Below are positions 1-8,300 of a DNA stretch of 32,688 bases, piece by piece. The notes under the pieces were generated by a model. The model did not search any database. It was not told where the DNA came from and worked only from the letters and a program-made list of their open reading frames with translations. Source of the stretch: Bdellovibrionota bacterium (GTDB lineage Bacteria > Bdellovibrionota > Bdellovibrionia > Bdellovibrionales > JAEYZS01); contig CAUJEF010000054.1 in NCBI GenBank assembly GCA_963169515.1, positions 1 to 32,688 of the forward strand, in the 5' to 3' direction. Position 1 is the stretch's first letter. Each line of letters opens with the position of its first letter. The position numbers and the translations under genes are program-made.

Positions 1-33
1 TTGGCCCAAACGCAAAAGCCTTCAAACACGAAT

Positions 34-126
34 AAGGTACGCCGTTCCCTTTCAAGAAACATTGCGCAATCCGTCCGAAACTCTGACAATTTGCGCAATG
101 TTTCTTGAAAGGGAACGGCGTACCTT
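34..126. repeat. 36-bp perfect inverted repeat (palindrome IR1)
   Basis: Arms 34-69 and 91-126 are exact reverse complements over 36 bases, separated by a 21-base loop. The right arm ends six bases before the ATG of the URC1-like gene. As RNA it would form a very stable hairpin and would cover the region where a ribosome binding site should be. There is no T-run directly after it, so it is not a textbook intrinsic terminator in the forward direction. Its outer 19 bases resemble those of the second palindrome at 10125-10201. It could be a processing or termination hairpin for an upstream gene, or an interspersed palindromic element. Confidence 0.93.
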
Positions 127-132
127 CTTAGT

Positions 133-1374
133 ATGCAAAGAAAAACTCATGTTGTACTAACATCACATCCACCGTTTATCTATAGGCAATCACCAGATGT
201 AAATTGGGGACATGCGGACCCGCTAGTTCGCGGGCCTGTAATTGGATCGCTCACCAACAAAACACATCGCAATGCGATTGGTACTCACAGTGGCAGCTAT
301 ACCGTATACCGCGCACTTGCAATGGCTGCCGCCCAGTTACCAACAGATTTCAAACCGGATCTAAGAAACACATCGCCAGCAGAAATCATTGGCCCCTATC
401 CGTCCTGGAAAGATCCTAAAAAAATTGTTTCTTTGGATCCATGGGGTGGTCACGGCAATGAGATCTTCGAGTCCTATTTCAAAAAAGGCTACGATATCAG
501 ACCTACAATCGCCGTAACAAAAGCCCATCTTGACCTTCCTGAAATTTCTGAGCTTATCAAAAGTAAAAAATTGAAAGTCGACGGCCACGTAATTAAAAAA
601 AGTAAAGATATCAGCGTTACCAAGGTGGCCATTGAACCTGTTTGGTACTTACCCGGAATCGCTGAGCGCTTCAAAATCACAGAGGCCGAACTTCGCAAAA
701 CACTCTTCGAACAAACTGGCGGAATGTTTCCGGAATTGATCACTCGGTTTGATTTAAAATTATTATTGCCACCAATTGGCCATACTTCGATTTACATTTT
801 CGGAAATATTAAAAACCTGGGAAATAAAAAGGCAGAACATACCTGCCGAGTTCATGACGAATGCAATGGTTCTGACGTGTTTGGTTCTGATATCTGCACG
901 TGCCGACCTTACTTAGTTCACGGAATTGAGGAGGCCGTTAAGACTGCACAAACGGGTGGAGTGGGCATAATTGCTTACTTCCGAAAAGAAGGGCGCTCGC
1001 TTGGCGAAGTCACAAAGTTTTTGGTTTATAATGCTCGCAAACGGAACAAAGACGGCGATACAGCATCTGAATATTTCCACCGCACCGAGTGCGTCGCCGG
1101 GGTCCAAGATATGCGCTTCCAAGAACTGATGCCCGACATCCTTCATTGGATGGGTGTCACACGCATTGATAACTTAATTTCGATGAGCAATATGAAGTAC
1201 GACGCTATCGTTCGCAGTGGAATAACAGTAAAGAATCGTATTGATATTCCAGCTGACCGAATTCCAAAAGATGCCCTGGTGGAAATGGAAGCAAAGAAAG
1301 CCGCTGGCTACTTTACAAAAGACGCTTCTAAAAAAGAGCTTTCAAAAGTAAAAGGCCGCACCCTGGATGATTAA
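133..1374 (+). CDS. GTP cyclohydrolase II-like protein, URC1 type (uracil catabolism)
   Basis: The 413-aa protein is about twice the length of ordinary RibA. It has a roughly 200-residue N-terminal region (opening with VVLTSHPP) and a C-terminal GTP cyclohydrolase II domain. The zinc-ligand pattern C-x10-C-x-C is intact at C244, C255 and C257. The RibA EGRGIG loop appears as KEGRSLG, and a RibA-like end (GITVKNRIDIP) is present. Large proteins of this kind are the URC1 family, which act in opening the pyrimidine ring during uracil catabolism rather than in riboflavin synthesis. The next genes are DUF1688, UPRT and uridine kinase, which supports the URC1 reading. The ATG at 133 keeps the conserved N-terminal motif, but I see no clear Shine-Dalgarno because the palindrome occupies that position. 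The stop overlaps the next gene by 8 bp. Confidence 0.85.
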   Translation: MQRKTHVVLTSHPPFIYRQSPDVNWGHADPLVRGPVIGSLTNKTHRNAIGTHSGSYTVYRALAMAAAQLPTDFKPDLRNTSPAEIIGPYPSWKDPKKIVSLDPWGGHGNEIFESYFKKGYDIRPTIAVTKAHLDLPEISELIKSKKLKVDGHVIKKSKDISVTKVAIEPVWYLPGIAERFKITEAELRKTLFEQTGGMFPELITRFDLKLLLPPIGHTSIYIFGNIKNLGNKKAEHTCRVHDECNGSDVFGSDICTCRPYLVHGIEEAVKTAQTGGVGIIAYFRKEGRSLGEVTKFLVYNARKRNKDGDTASEYFHRTECVAGVQDMRFQELMPDILHWMGVTRIDNLISMSNMKYDAIVRSGITVKNRIDIPADRIPKDALVEMEAKKAAGYFTKDASKKELSKVKGRTLDD

Positions 1375-2590
1375 AGAAAAAGATTTGGAGTTAATTTTTA
1401 CCCCCAAAAGGGTTCGCGAACAGTCCGAACGTATTTTTGAGTTGGCCATTCAGCAAAAGACGCATTTTAATATCCATTTGGATCAAATGGATAAATGTGC
1501 TCAGTTTGTTGTTGAAACAATTAATCAGAACTATCCTGATCTAAACATTCCGTTTCATTCCCGCTGGGGACACTTCAAGGTCGGCGGGGTTGACCGCATC
1601 AGCTTCTTGAACAAAAAACTGGAACCACTTCCTATACGCGATCGCGTACGCGCAAAACTAGATCTTGCTATTGTTTCTGTTCTGCTTGACGCAGGTGCCG
1701 GCATGGAGTGGAGCTATAACGACGTCAACGCAAAAAAGTATTCCAAATCCGAAGGCCTTGCCGTTGCAAGTTTTAATTTATTTCTACAAGGTTTTTTTTC
1801 CTCAGACAAAAAAAATAACTTACGCGTTGATGCAGAAAAATTAATTTCCATCAAACCGAGTGACATCGCCCTTGGTTTTCAAGCCTCAAAAAACAACCCG
1901 TTGGTTGGTACAGAGGGCAGGTCCCAAGTTCTTCAAAGGCTGGGATCTGCTCTTAACAACAATAAACCTTATTTTCCAGGTAAAGATTCACGCCCAGGAA
2001 ACTTAATTGATCACCTGATAAGTGTATCGGATAATAATAAAATTCATGCCGAGCAAATATTAAAGGCTCTGTTGTTTGGGCTCAATGAAATTTGGCCCGC
2101 CCGAATTCAAATAAGTGGACAAAACCTAGGTGATGTTTGGAATTATACTAATATTTCTATTAGTCCCTCGTTTGAAAGTCTTGTTCCATTTCATAAATTG
2201 TCGCAATGGATGACCTATTCGCTAATCGAACCCATTGAAGAAATGGGATTACAAGTGACCCATCTCAATGATCTTACAGGGCTGCCTGAATACCGTAACG
2301 GCGGACTCTTTTACGATATGGGCGTTTTGAGTTTAAGGCATCAAGCAGACTTAGAAAAAGTGCATACTCCGGAATCTGCATTTATAATCGAGTGGCGCGC
2401 ACTGACTGTAGTTCTTTTAGATAAAATTGCCGAGCTTGTAAGAAAGAAGCTAAACAAAAATGAAGATGAGTTTCCATTGATTAAAATCTTAGAAGGTGGA
2501 ACCTGGTGGGCAGGACGTCGAATTGCAAAAGAAAAGCGACGCGATGGGGGTGCGCCATTTAAAATTCAAAGCGATGGAACCGTTTTTTAA
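1367..2590 (+). CDS. DUF1688 family protein, URC4 type (uracil catabolism)
   Basis: This 407-aa soluble protein matches the DUF1688/URC4 family in length. It carries typical stretches such as SRWGHFKVGG, FHKLSQWMTYSL and the C-terminal GTWWAGRRIAKEKR block. In Lachancea kluyveri URC4 is required for uracil use, and urc4 mutants accumulate ribosylurea, so the protein is placed late in ring degradation; its exact reaction is unsettled. No signal peptide or membrane segment is visible, so it should be cytoplasmic. The ATG lies inside the 3' end of the URC1-like gene (8-bp overlap), which implies translational coupling. UPRT follows after 11 bp. Confidence 0.85.
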   Translation: MIKEKDLELIFTPKRVREQSERIFELAIQQKTHFNIHLDQMDKCAQFVVETINQNYPDLNIPFHSRWGHFKVGGVDRISFLNKKLEPLPIRDRVRAKLDLAIVSVLLDAGAGMEWSYNDVNAKKYSKSEGLAVASFNLFLQGFFSSDKKNNLRVDAEKLISIKPSDIALGFQASKNNPLVGTEGRSQVLQRLGSALNNNKPYFPGKDSRPGNLIDHLISVSDNNKIHAEQILKALLFGLNEIWPARIQISGQNLGDVWNYTNISISPSFESLVPFHKLSQWMTYSLIEPIEEMGLQVTHLNDLTGLPEYRNGGLFYDMGVLSLRHQADLEKVHTPESAFIIEWRALTVVLLDKIAELVRKKLNKNEDEFPLIKILEGGTWWAGRRIAKEKRRDGGAPFKIQSDGTVF

Positions 2591-2601
2591 GGGAAGGACT
2601 T

Positions 2602-3228
2602 ATGAAAAAACCACAAGTTTTAGAACATCCATTATTAACGCACAAGTTATCAATCTTGCGGGATGAAAAAACATCTCCGTTTGAGTTTCGACAAATTCTA
2701 AACGAAATCAGCGCGATGATGGCCTATGAAGCGACAAAAGATCTAAACGTAAAGTCGGTAAGCATTTCAACCCCATTAGAAAAAACTACTGTCCACAGGA
2801 TTTCTGACGAGATCTGCATCGCTTCCATCCTGCGTGCAGGCGAAGGCATGGTTGATGGGTTTATCAAAGCGCTCCCATTTGCAAGCATTGGCCATATTGG
2901 AATTTATCGTGATAAAGCCTTAAACAACACCGTAGAATATTATTTCAAACTTCCCAAAAAGGTCAAAGGCGCTCGAATTATACTGATCGACCCCCTTCTT
3001 GCAACGGGTGACACTGCATTGGCGGCTATTGATCGCCTGAAGGAATACGAGGTAGGTCCAATAAAATTTGTAAATATTCTTTCTTCATCAATTGGAATCA
3101 AGAAAATTTTGACAGAACATCCCGACGTAGACATCTTAACCCTTTCAATTGAACGCGAAGTAAATAAAAGTGGTTATCTGTTACCAGGACTGGGTGATGC
3201 CGGAGACAGAATTTTTGGAACAATCTAA
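2602..3228 (+). CDS. upp: Uracil phosphoribosyltransferase (URC6 role)
   Basis: This 208-aa protein has the usual UPRT length and converts uracil plus PRPP to UMP in the cytoplasm. The PRPP-binding loop is IDPLLATGDTA, where many family members have DPMLATGGSA. The C-terminal uracil-binding segment GLGDAGDRIFGT is intact, and the SILRAGEGM block is present. A good Shine-Dalgarno (gggaagg) lies before ATG 2602. The stop overlaps the uridine kinase start as TAATG. In the URC pathway UPRT (URC6) feeds uracil into degradation at the nucleotide level, so here it may be catabolic as well as salvage. Confidence 0.93.
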   Translation: MKKPQVLEHPLLTHKLSILRDEKTSPFEFRQILNEISAMMAYEATKDLNVKSVSISTPLEKTTVHRISDEICIASILRAGEGMVDGFIKALPFASIGHIGIYRDKALNNTVEYYFKLPKKVKGARIILIDPLLATGDTALAAIDRLKEYEVGPIKFVNILSSSIGIKKILTEHPDVDILTLSIEREVNKSGYLLPGLGDAGDRIFGTI

Positions 3229-3824
3229 TGGTTAAGGTCATTGGTATTTCTGGGGGCAGCGGAGCCGGCAAAACGACCCTGGCCCAAAAAATCGTCAAAG
3301 CGTTTGGTCCTCAGAACTGTACCCTAATATCCCAAGACAGCTACTATATTGATCAAAGCGCACGCTTTGATAAAGATGGCGGTGCTGTAAATTTCGATCA
3401 CCCATCAAGCTTAGATTTTAAATTAATGGCATCCCATGCCCACGACTTAAAAAACAAAAAATCCATCCAAGTTCCCATGTATGATTTCGCCACGCACAAA
3501 CGACTAATACAATCAATTGTGCTTGAATCACACCCAATTGTGATTTTAGAAGGAACCTTACTCCTGTCACAGAAAGTCGTACGCGATCAATGCGATGTAA
3601 AAATTTTTGTTCAAGTCCCAGAGGAAATTCGATTTTCCCGCCGTTTAAAGCGCGATCAAGAAGAACGCGGTCGAACAGTCGACGGCGTAACGGCTCAGTT
3701 TTATAACCAGGTTAAACCGATGCACGATGAGTTTGTCGCTCCTTCAATGAATTTTGCTGACATAATCGTAAAAAATGATGATTACGAATATTGTATACGT
3801 GTTTTAAAGCAAAAACTCGCCTAG
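3228..3824 (+). CDS. udk: Uridine kinase
   Basis: The 198-aa P-loop kinase carries the Walker A motif GISGGSGAGKTT at the N-terminus and a DSYY segment. It also has FDHPSSLDF and a lid-like RRLKRDQEERGRT stretch, all typical of uridine/cytidine kinase (ATP or GTP plus uridine gives UMP). It is slightly shorter than the usual 205-215 aa. It shares TAATG with the upstream UPRT stop, so the two are probably translated together. Both enzymes deliver UMP, which suggests that the operon's degradative steps start from UMP fed by either uracil or uridine. Confidence 0.88.
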   Translation: MVKVIGISGGSGAGKTTLAQKIVKAFGPQNCTLISQDSYYIDQSARFDKDGGAVNFDHPSSLDFKLMASHAHDLKNKKSIQVPMYDFATHKRLIQSIVLESHPIVILEGTLLLSQKVVRDQCDVKIFVQVPEEIRFSRRLKRDQEERGRTVDGVTAQFYNQVKPMHDEFVAPSMNFADIIVKNDDYEYCIRVLKQKLA

Positions 3825-3883
3825 CCGCGAAGTGCGCCCTTGCTCTTTACCTGAACATTGACTATTCAGAAGCACGGGGGCCT

Positions 3884-4522
3884 ATGAATTTAATTTTATC
3901 CATCCTTACTTTTTTTACTATAACAAATGCGACAGTTTTTAAATATCCAGAAAGCTGGTGGGCACCTGTTAATGGCGATAACATTCCAGAATGGGAGGTT
4001 TTACCTCAAAGCGCCGTATATGGGAAAAGCGTCGTTCTTTCTAAGCGAAATGAGCTTGGAGTTTTCTCAAACCTTTCTCGCGCCCCATTTATTTTTCGAG
4101 GCCAAAAATATGCAAGCATTGAAGGGCTTTGGCAAAGCATGAAATATCCAGAGGGCCCAAATGATCCGCGCTGGAATGTTCCTGGTGTAGTTTGGAAATA
4201 CACGCGCGAACAAGTTTCTCAATTGGTAGACTTCGAATCAAAAGCGGCAGGCGATTTAGCTAATGAAAATATGAAAAAAATGAAAATCAATTGGGTTACG
4301 TTTGAAGGCGAACGCATCGTTTACAAGGGCGACGGAGCGGCCCGACATTATGAAATCATATTTGCGGCATCCCAAGAAAAAGTTAAGCAAAATGAGAAAA
4401 TAAAGAAATTATTGAAATCCACCGGAACGCTAGTGTTGCTTCCAGATCACAAAATTGATTCCGCATCACCACCAGCGTATCGCTATTTTGATATTTACAT
4501 GAAAATTCGAGATGCTCTTTAA
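3884..4522 (+). CDS. NADAR/YbiA-like protein with signal-peptide-like N-terminus
   Basis: I chose ATG 3884 (212 aa) over the ORF-track start, because the extra 31 residues read through the uridine kinase end and the ATG has a G-rich sequence just before it. Residues 1-16 are hydrophobic (MNLILSILTFFTITNA) and look like a signal peptide or anchor. The rest matches the NADAR/YbiA (COG3236) fold: GVFSNLSRAPF, then a YASIEGLWQSMKYP helix with the conserved Glu, and KIKKLLKSTGTLVLL near the end. NADAR enzymes cleave N-glycosidic bonds, for example in early riboflavin intermediates and ADP-ribose derivatives. The usual NDxYWG motif is degraded to AYRYFD, so activity is uncertain. It lies 59 bp after udk on the same strand. 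Confidence 0.68.
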   Translation: MNLILSILTFFTITNATVFKYPESWWAPVNGDNIPEWEVLPQSAVYGKSVVLSKRNELGVFSNLSRAPFIFRGQKYASIEGLWQSMKYPEGPNDPRWNVPGVVWKYTREQVSQLVDFESKAAGDLANENMKKMKINWVTFEGERIVYKGDGAARHYEIIFAASQEKVKQNEKIKKLLKSTGTLVLLPDHKIDSASPPAYRYFDIYMKIRDAL

Positions 4523-5445
4523 TTATGAGGTTGAGTTAAAAGAAATTGCATCAGTTGCTGAATAGTGCCGCCAAGGCTCTGCATCTCTGGTTCATTACAC
4601 ACTGGTTCGGGCTGAGGTTCTTTTAATTGTTCTGGGTCCATTTCTTCTGTCGAAATTGGACATTTAAATTGGCCAATATCACGTTTTAGGTATCGAATTG
4701 AGTAACAGACCCTTTCTGGTGTCTCTTCTGCAGAAAGATTTTTCCAGGTGAGTCTTTTATTTCGAATTGCCTTTGCTATTTCAAGATACAGCGGCGTTAA
4801 GCTCGCTCGGATGGCACATACAACATCGGATCCCGGTTTGTTAGGATTTCCATGTTCATAACCCCAACGACACATTTCCTCAAAAAAGGCTTTTTCTTTG
4901 GACCAACCATCCCTAAGCATTCTAAAAAGACCCACAAGCATTCCTGTACGATCTTCGCCAACAGTGCAGTGGACAAACATTTTTCTGTCTGGGGACTCGT
5001 CCACCTCTTTCATATATTTTAAAGCCCTGAGGGTGTCAGCGCAGGGCTGATACGGATCCTCGATATCCTTCCAGGGCATCGGAAGAATTTCAGCACGAAC
5101 TCCATTTGCCTCAAGCTCTGCCTTTTCGATCTCGCCGCTATCCTCACCGGGTGCCGACGAGCTTGACCGAGATTTAAAAATTAAAACGTCCGTGATGTTG
5201 TTTTTATAGATTTCATTTAACTTCTCACGTGGTTCCATTCCACGAAAAATCTTAGGTTGGCCGCTTCGATCCACGCTTACCGTGTGAGTGTTCAAAATAG
5301 TAAAAAACGACCGTAGATCTTCAGACGGAAAAAATGGAGACTTCAACGGAGGGGTTGGCGCAGGAGAAATGGGAGCTTCCTGTTGTGCATTTGCAACAAA
5401 TCCAACCAAAACCGTGGATAAAACAAAAAGTAAGATCTTTTTCAT
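4519..5445 (-). CDS. Exported tyrosine/dual-specificity phosphatase-like protein
   Basis: This 308-aa protein starts with a clear signal peptide (MKKILLFVLSTVLVGFVANA, cleavage probably after ANA) and a proline-rich mature N-terminus. The phosphatase loop is HCTVGEDRTG, matching the cysteine phosphatase signature HC-x5-R. The upstream stretch ILPMPWKDIEDP contains a possible general-acid aspartate. The fold resembles bacterial DSP/PTP-like phosphatases, which include protein phosphatases and inositol-phosphate phosphatases; the substrate cannot be assigned. The C-terminus is charged and proline/glutamate rich. It converges on the NADAR gene, and the two stop codons share TTAA (4519-4522). The secreted protein gene lies 37 bp upstream on the same strand. 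Confidence 0.78.
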   Translation of the reverse strand: MKKILLFVLSTVLVGFVANAQQEAPISPAPTPPLKSPFFPSEDLRSFFTILNTHTVSVDRSGQPKIFRGMEPREKLNEIYKNNITDVLIFKSRSSSSAPGEDSGEIEKAELEANGVRAEILPMPWKDIEDPYQPCADTLRALKYMKEVDESPDRKMFVHCTVGEDRTGMLVGLFRMLRDGWSKEKAFFEEMCRWGYEHGNPNKPGSDVVCAIRASLTPLYLEIAKAIRNKRLTWKNLSAEETPERVCYSIRYLKRDIGQFKCPISTEEMDPEQLKEPQPEPVCNEPEMQSLGGTIQQLMQFLLTQPHN

Positions 5446-5482
5446 TATGGCTCTTTCTTAAGCCATGAGTATAACATAGAAT

Positions 5483-6193
5483 TTAAAGAACTCGGTAACC
5501 GCCATCCCCACGAATGTAAAAATTGTTGGATCGTCTGTCCTCTTTCAATGGGGTTTTCACCACCCAGTTGAGGTTCAATTCGATCCCAGCAATCGGGTTA
5601 TCCGTCGTACCGACATTAACCGTTCTCACGACCTGCGACGTTACATTGAAATTGTACATCCATACGACAGTCACTGTAGAAGGTACAAAACCCACCTCTG
5701 ACAAATACCGTCCCCTTCCATCAACCTGGCCATTGTAGGCATAGGTCACCATAAACTCAAAGTTAACAACTTTGATTCCGTATAGATTTTTATAAATAAC
5801 CTGATATTTTCTAGCAACCGGATCCCGCCAGTTTTCCATTTCCATCCAACTTTGAATTCCGTTTGGAACTGCGCTGGCGCGGGACAATTCAACATTCACC
5901 ACGGGTTTGTTATCCACGATAACTTTCCAAACTTTCTTACCAATATTGACGATTTGGCTTAGATCATCAGAACCCAACTTCGGAGTGGACATTTTGGGAG
6001 TGTCCATGTTTGTCATCGAGTAAACTTGAACAAGATCTTCTGCGGTTGGATCTATCTCACGAATCTCCATGGTACCAATGCTGTAGTAGCCATGATCAAC
6101 TTGCCATTCGTATGGCATCGTATTTTGTGAATTATGCGATGCCATTGCTAAGGAACTGAAAAAAGAAAAAAGAAAAATCAAAGATTTATACAT
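5483..6193 (-). CDS. Secreted protein of unknown function
   Basis: I do not recognise this family. The ORF track opens at a TTG, but ATG 6193 gives a clean signal peptide (MYKSLIFLFSFFSSLAMA) and is preceded by a run of seven G that can serve as Shine-Dalgarno, so I use a 236-aa product. The mature part is rich in Tyr, Trp, Val and Asn and looks beta-rich, with no cysteine clusters or membrane segments. A candidate promoter lies at 6221-6249. The phosphatase gene follows 37 bp downstream on the same strand and may be co-transcribed. Confidence 0.65.
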   Translation of the reverse strand: MYKSLIFLFSFFSSLAMASHNSQNTMPYEWQVDHGYYSIGTMEIREIDPTAEDLVQVYSMTNMDTPKMSTPKLGSDDLSQIVNIGKKVWKVIVDNKPVVNVELSRASAVPNGIQSWMEMENWRDPVARKYQVIYKNLYGIKVVNFEFMVTYAYNGQVDGRGRYLSEVGFVPSTVTVVWMYNFNVTSQVVRTVNVGTTDNPIAGIELNLNWVVKTPLKEDRRSNNFYIRGDGGYRVL

Positions 6194-6220
6194 GAATGGC
6201 CCCCCCGTACATTTAGCCAA

Positions 6221-6249
6221 TACATATTAACAAAACTTATTATTTTCAA
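6221..6249 (-). promoter_or_regulatory. Candidate sigma70-like promoter for the secreted-protein gene
   Basis: Read on the minus strand, TTGAAA (6249-6244) and TATGTA (6226-6221) are separated by 17 bases. The -35 box is close to consensus; the -10 box is weak. The predicted start point near 6214 leaves a short leader that holds the G-run before ATG 6193. Confidence 0.35.
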
Positions 6250-6319
6250 GCTAGAATACGGCTACGGCGGCATTTTTTAGGTTAACCACAGAAACGCTTA
6301 TACTAAAAATAGAGGCAGC

Positions 6320-8176
6320 TTATTCATCATCCCCGCGACGGCGTACAACGCTTCTCATATTCGTAGCCAATACTTTTTTACGCATCCTAATATTTTTAGG
6401 CGTCACTTCGATCCATTCATCGTCTTCAAGCCACTCTATGCAGCGCTCAAGGCTCATTTCACGAATGCCTTTTAGACGTACAAGAATCTCTGCATTTGCA
6501 GCGCGGACGTTTGTCAGTTTCTTTTCTTTCGTCGGATTAACATTCAAGTCGTTTTCTTTATTGAACTCACCAATCACCATGCCTTCGTAGACCTCCGTCC
6601 CTGGTCGGATAAACATAACCCCACGGTCCTCAAGATTCATTAGCGCATACTCGGTCGCCATCCCGGTTGAGTCAGCAATAATCGCTCCGCTTGTTCGGTG
6701 AAGCATTTCGCCCTTCCAGGCTGTCCAACCTATAATACGCGAAGTGAAAATACCTTCACCTCGTGTCGCTGTTAGGAATCGGGATCTCATACCCAATAGA
6801 CCACGCGTTGGGACCTCAAATTCAAGGCGCGCTCTCCCTGAACCACTCGGTTCAAACGTAACCAAGATACCTTTTCGCTCTTGAAACATTTTTGAAACGT
6901 CACCTGTATAAGTTTGCGGTAGGTCTAAAGTCAGCCGTTCTAATGGCTCCTTTTTTTGACCATTTTCAATTTGGGTCAAAACAATGGGTTTACCCACCAA
7001 GAACTCAAGGCCTTCTCGGCGCATTTGCTCTATAAGAACTGCAAATTGCAATTCCCCTCGACCCAACACTCGAAACTGATCTGGAAGGTCCGTCTCTTCA
7101 AACCGTAGAGCTACATTTAGCCGCACTTCTCGCAATAATCGCTCGCGCAATTTTCGGGACTGAACAGCCTCGCCATCTTTGCCTGAAAATGGAGATGTGT
7201 TGACCGAAAAAACCATGGCAATATTCGGCGGGTCCACGGTAATTCGTGGAAGCGGCTGAACCGCTTCATCTGCAAGGGTGTCACCGATTTCAAATGTATC
7301 ATGACCTGCAATAACAGCAACGTCGCCTGCCTGTAATAATTCAGTTTCCTTTTGTTCTAGGCCTTTGAATGAAAATAGCTTTGTGACTTTGAATTTCTCT
7401 GAAATGCCCTTGTCGCCCTTTCGGCAAATCCACTGCCCTGCCTTGATCGAACCAGACATGATTCGCCCAATTGCCAATCGACCCACATAATCCGACCAAC
7501 CAAGATTTGTGACCATCATCTGGAATCCTCCCGCATCCTTGATTTTTGGCGGGGGAATTACCTCTAGAATTGCATCAAACAGTGGTTTTAAAGATCCCTT
7601 TTTTTCGCCTGAAATCAAATGTGGAATATCCTCGAAATTTGACGTGCACCACCCCTGTCGCGCACACGCATACAAGATTGGAAAATCGGCTTGGTCTTCG
7701 CTTGCTCCCAGGTCAATGAACAAATCAAAGGCGTGATTTACAACCTCTTTGATACGATGCCCTCCCTCACACTCGGGGCGGTCTACTTTATTCACAACTA
7801 AAATAACTTTGTGTCCTTGCGCCAAGGATTTTTGAAGCACAAAGCGCGTTTGTGGAAGCGGGCCTTCTGCGGCATCCACCAACAGTACGGAACCGTCCAC
7901 CATACTTAAAATGCGCTCTACCTCACCACCAAAATCCGAATGCCCCGGGGTATCGACGATATTAATTCGATTTTCACCATATTGAATCGCTGCATTTTTT
8001 GCGCGAATGGTGATTCCACGCTCTCTCTCAAGGTCCATAGAATCCATCACGCGCTCATCAACTTGTTCGTGGGCGCTAAAAGTTCCTGCTTCTCGCAGTA
8101 AATAATCAACAAGGGTTGTTTTGCCATGGTCAACGTGTGCAATAATACAAATATTTCGAAGCTTTGAATTCAACAT
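6320..8176 (-). CDS. typA: Ribosome-associated translational GTPase TypA/BipA
   Basis: The 618-aa length is normal for TypA/BipA, a ribosome-binding GTPase of the EF-G class involved in stress adaptation and ribosome assembly. The GTPase motifs are intact: [10 protein letters not shown] (G1), [10 protein letters not shown] (switch I), [14 protein letters not shown] (G3) and NKVDRPE (G4). The TypA-specific C-terminal part is present ([38 protein letters not shown]). It is transcribed divergently from the deoxyhypusine-synthase-like gene across 124 bp. No clear terminator is visible after its stop. Confidence 0.96.
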   Translation of the reverse strand: MLNSKLRNICIIAHVDHGKTTLVDYLLREAGTFSAHEQVDERVMDSMDLERERGITIRAKNAAIQYGENRINIVDTPGHSDFGGEVERILSMVDGSVLLVDAAEGPLPQTRFVLQKSLAQGHKVILVVNKVDRPECEGGHRIKEVVNHAFDLFIDLGASEDQADFPILYACARQGWCTSNFEDIPHLISGEKKGSLKPLFDAILEVIPPPKIKDAGGFQMMVTNLGWSDYVGRLAIGRIMSGSIKAGQWICRKGDKGISEKFKVTKLFSFKGLEQKETELLQAGDVAVIAGHDTFEIGDTLADEAVQPLPRITVDPPNIAMVFSVNTSPFSGKDGEAVQSRKLRERLLREVRLNVALRFEETDLPDQFRVLGRGELQFAVLIEQMRREGLEFLVGKPIVLTQIENGQKKEPLERLTLDLPQTYTGDVSKMFQERKGILVTFEPSGSGRARLEFEVPTRGLLGMRSRFLTATRGEGIFTSRIIGWTAWKGEMLHRTSGAIIADSTGMATEYALMNLEDRGVMFIRPGTEVYEGMVIGEFNKENDLNVNPTKEKKLTNVRAANAEILVRLKGIREMSLERCIEWLEDDEWIEVTPKNIRMRKKVLATNMRSVVRRRGDDE

Positions 8177-8300
8177 CGGTCATCTTTCGTTTTAAGGATC
8201 AGGCATACTAAGACAAAAAGTCCGATAGTTTAAGCGATTTTTTGTTGGATATTGTCATCTTTTTGTGTAAGAGTTTATCCTTTGACAAGGAGACTTAATT

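Noticed and set aside
3-35. Possible C-terminal end of an upstream plus-strand gene (reading GPNAKAFKHE then TAA at the palindrome edge)
   Set aside because: Only 11 codons are visible and the other two plus frames are also open here, so the frame cannot be fixed.
204-419. ORF inside the URC1-like gene
   Set aside because: It is an alternative-frame shadow with no family features; the same holds for the many other short ORFs nested in or antisense to real genes.
133-1374. Calling the first gene the riboflavin enzyme RibA
   Set aside because: Its double length and its DUF1688/UPRT neighbours fit URC1 better, and no other riboflavin gene is nearby.
8177-8300. Promoters in the typA / deoxyhypusine synthase divergent region
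   Set aside because: Several TTG-like and AT-rich hexamers exist but none has both boxes at good spacing, so I do not call one.
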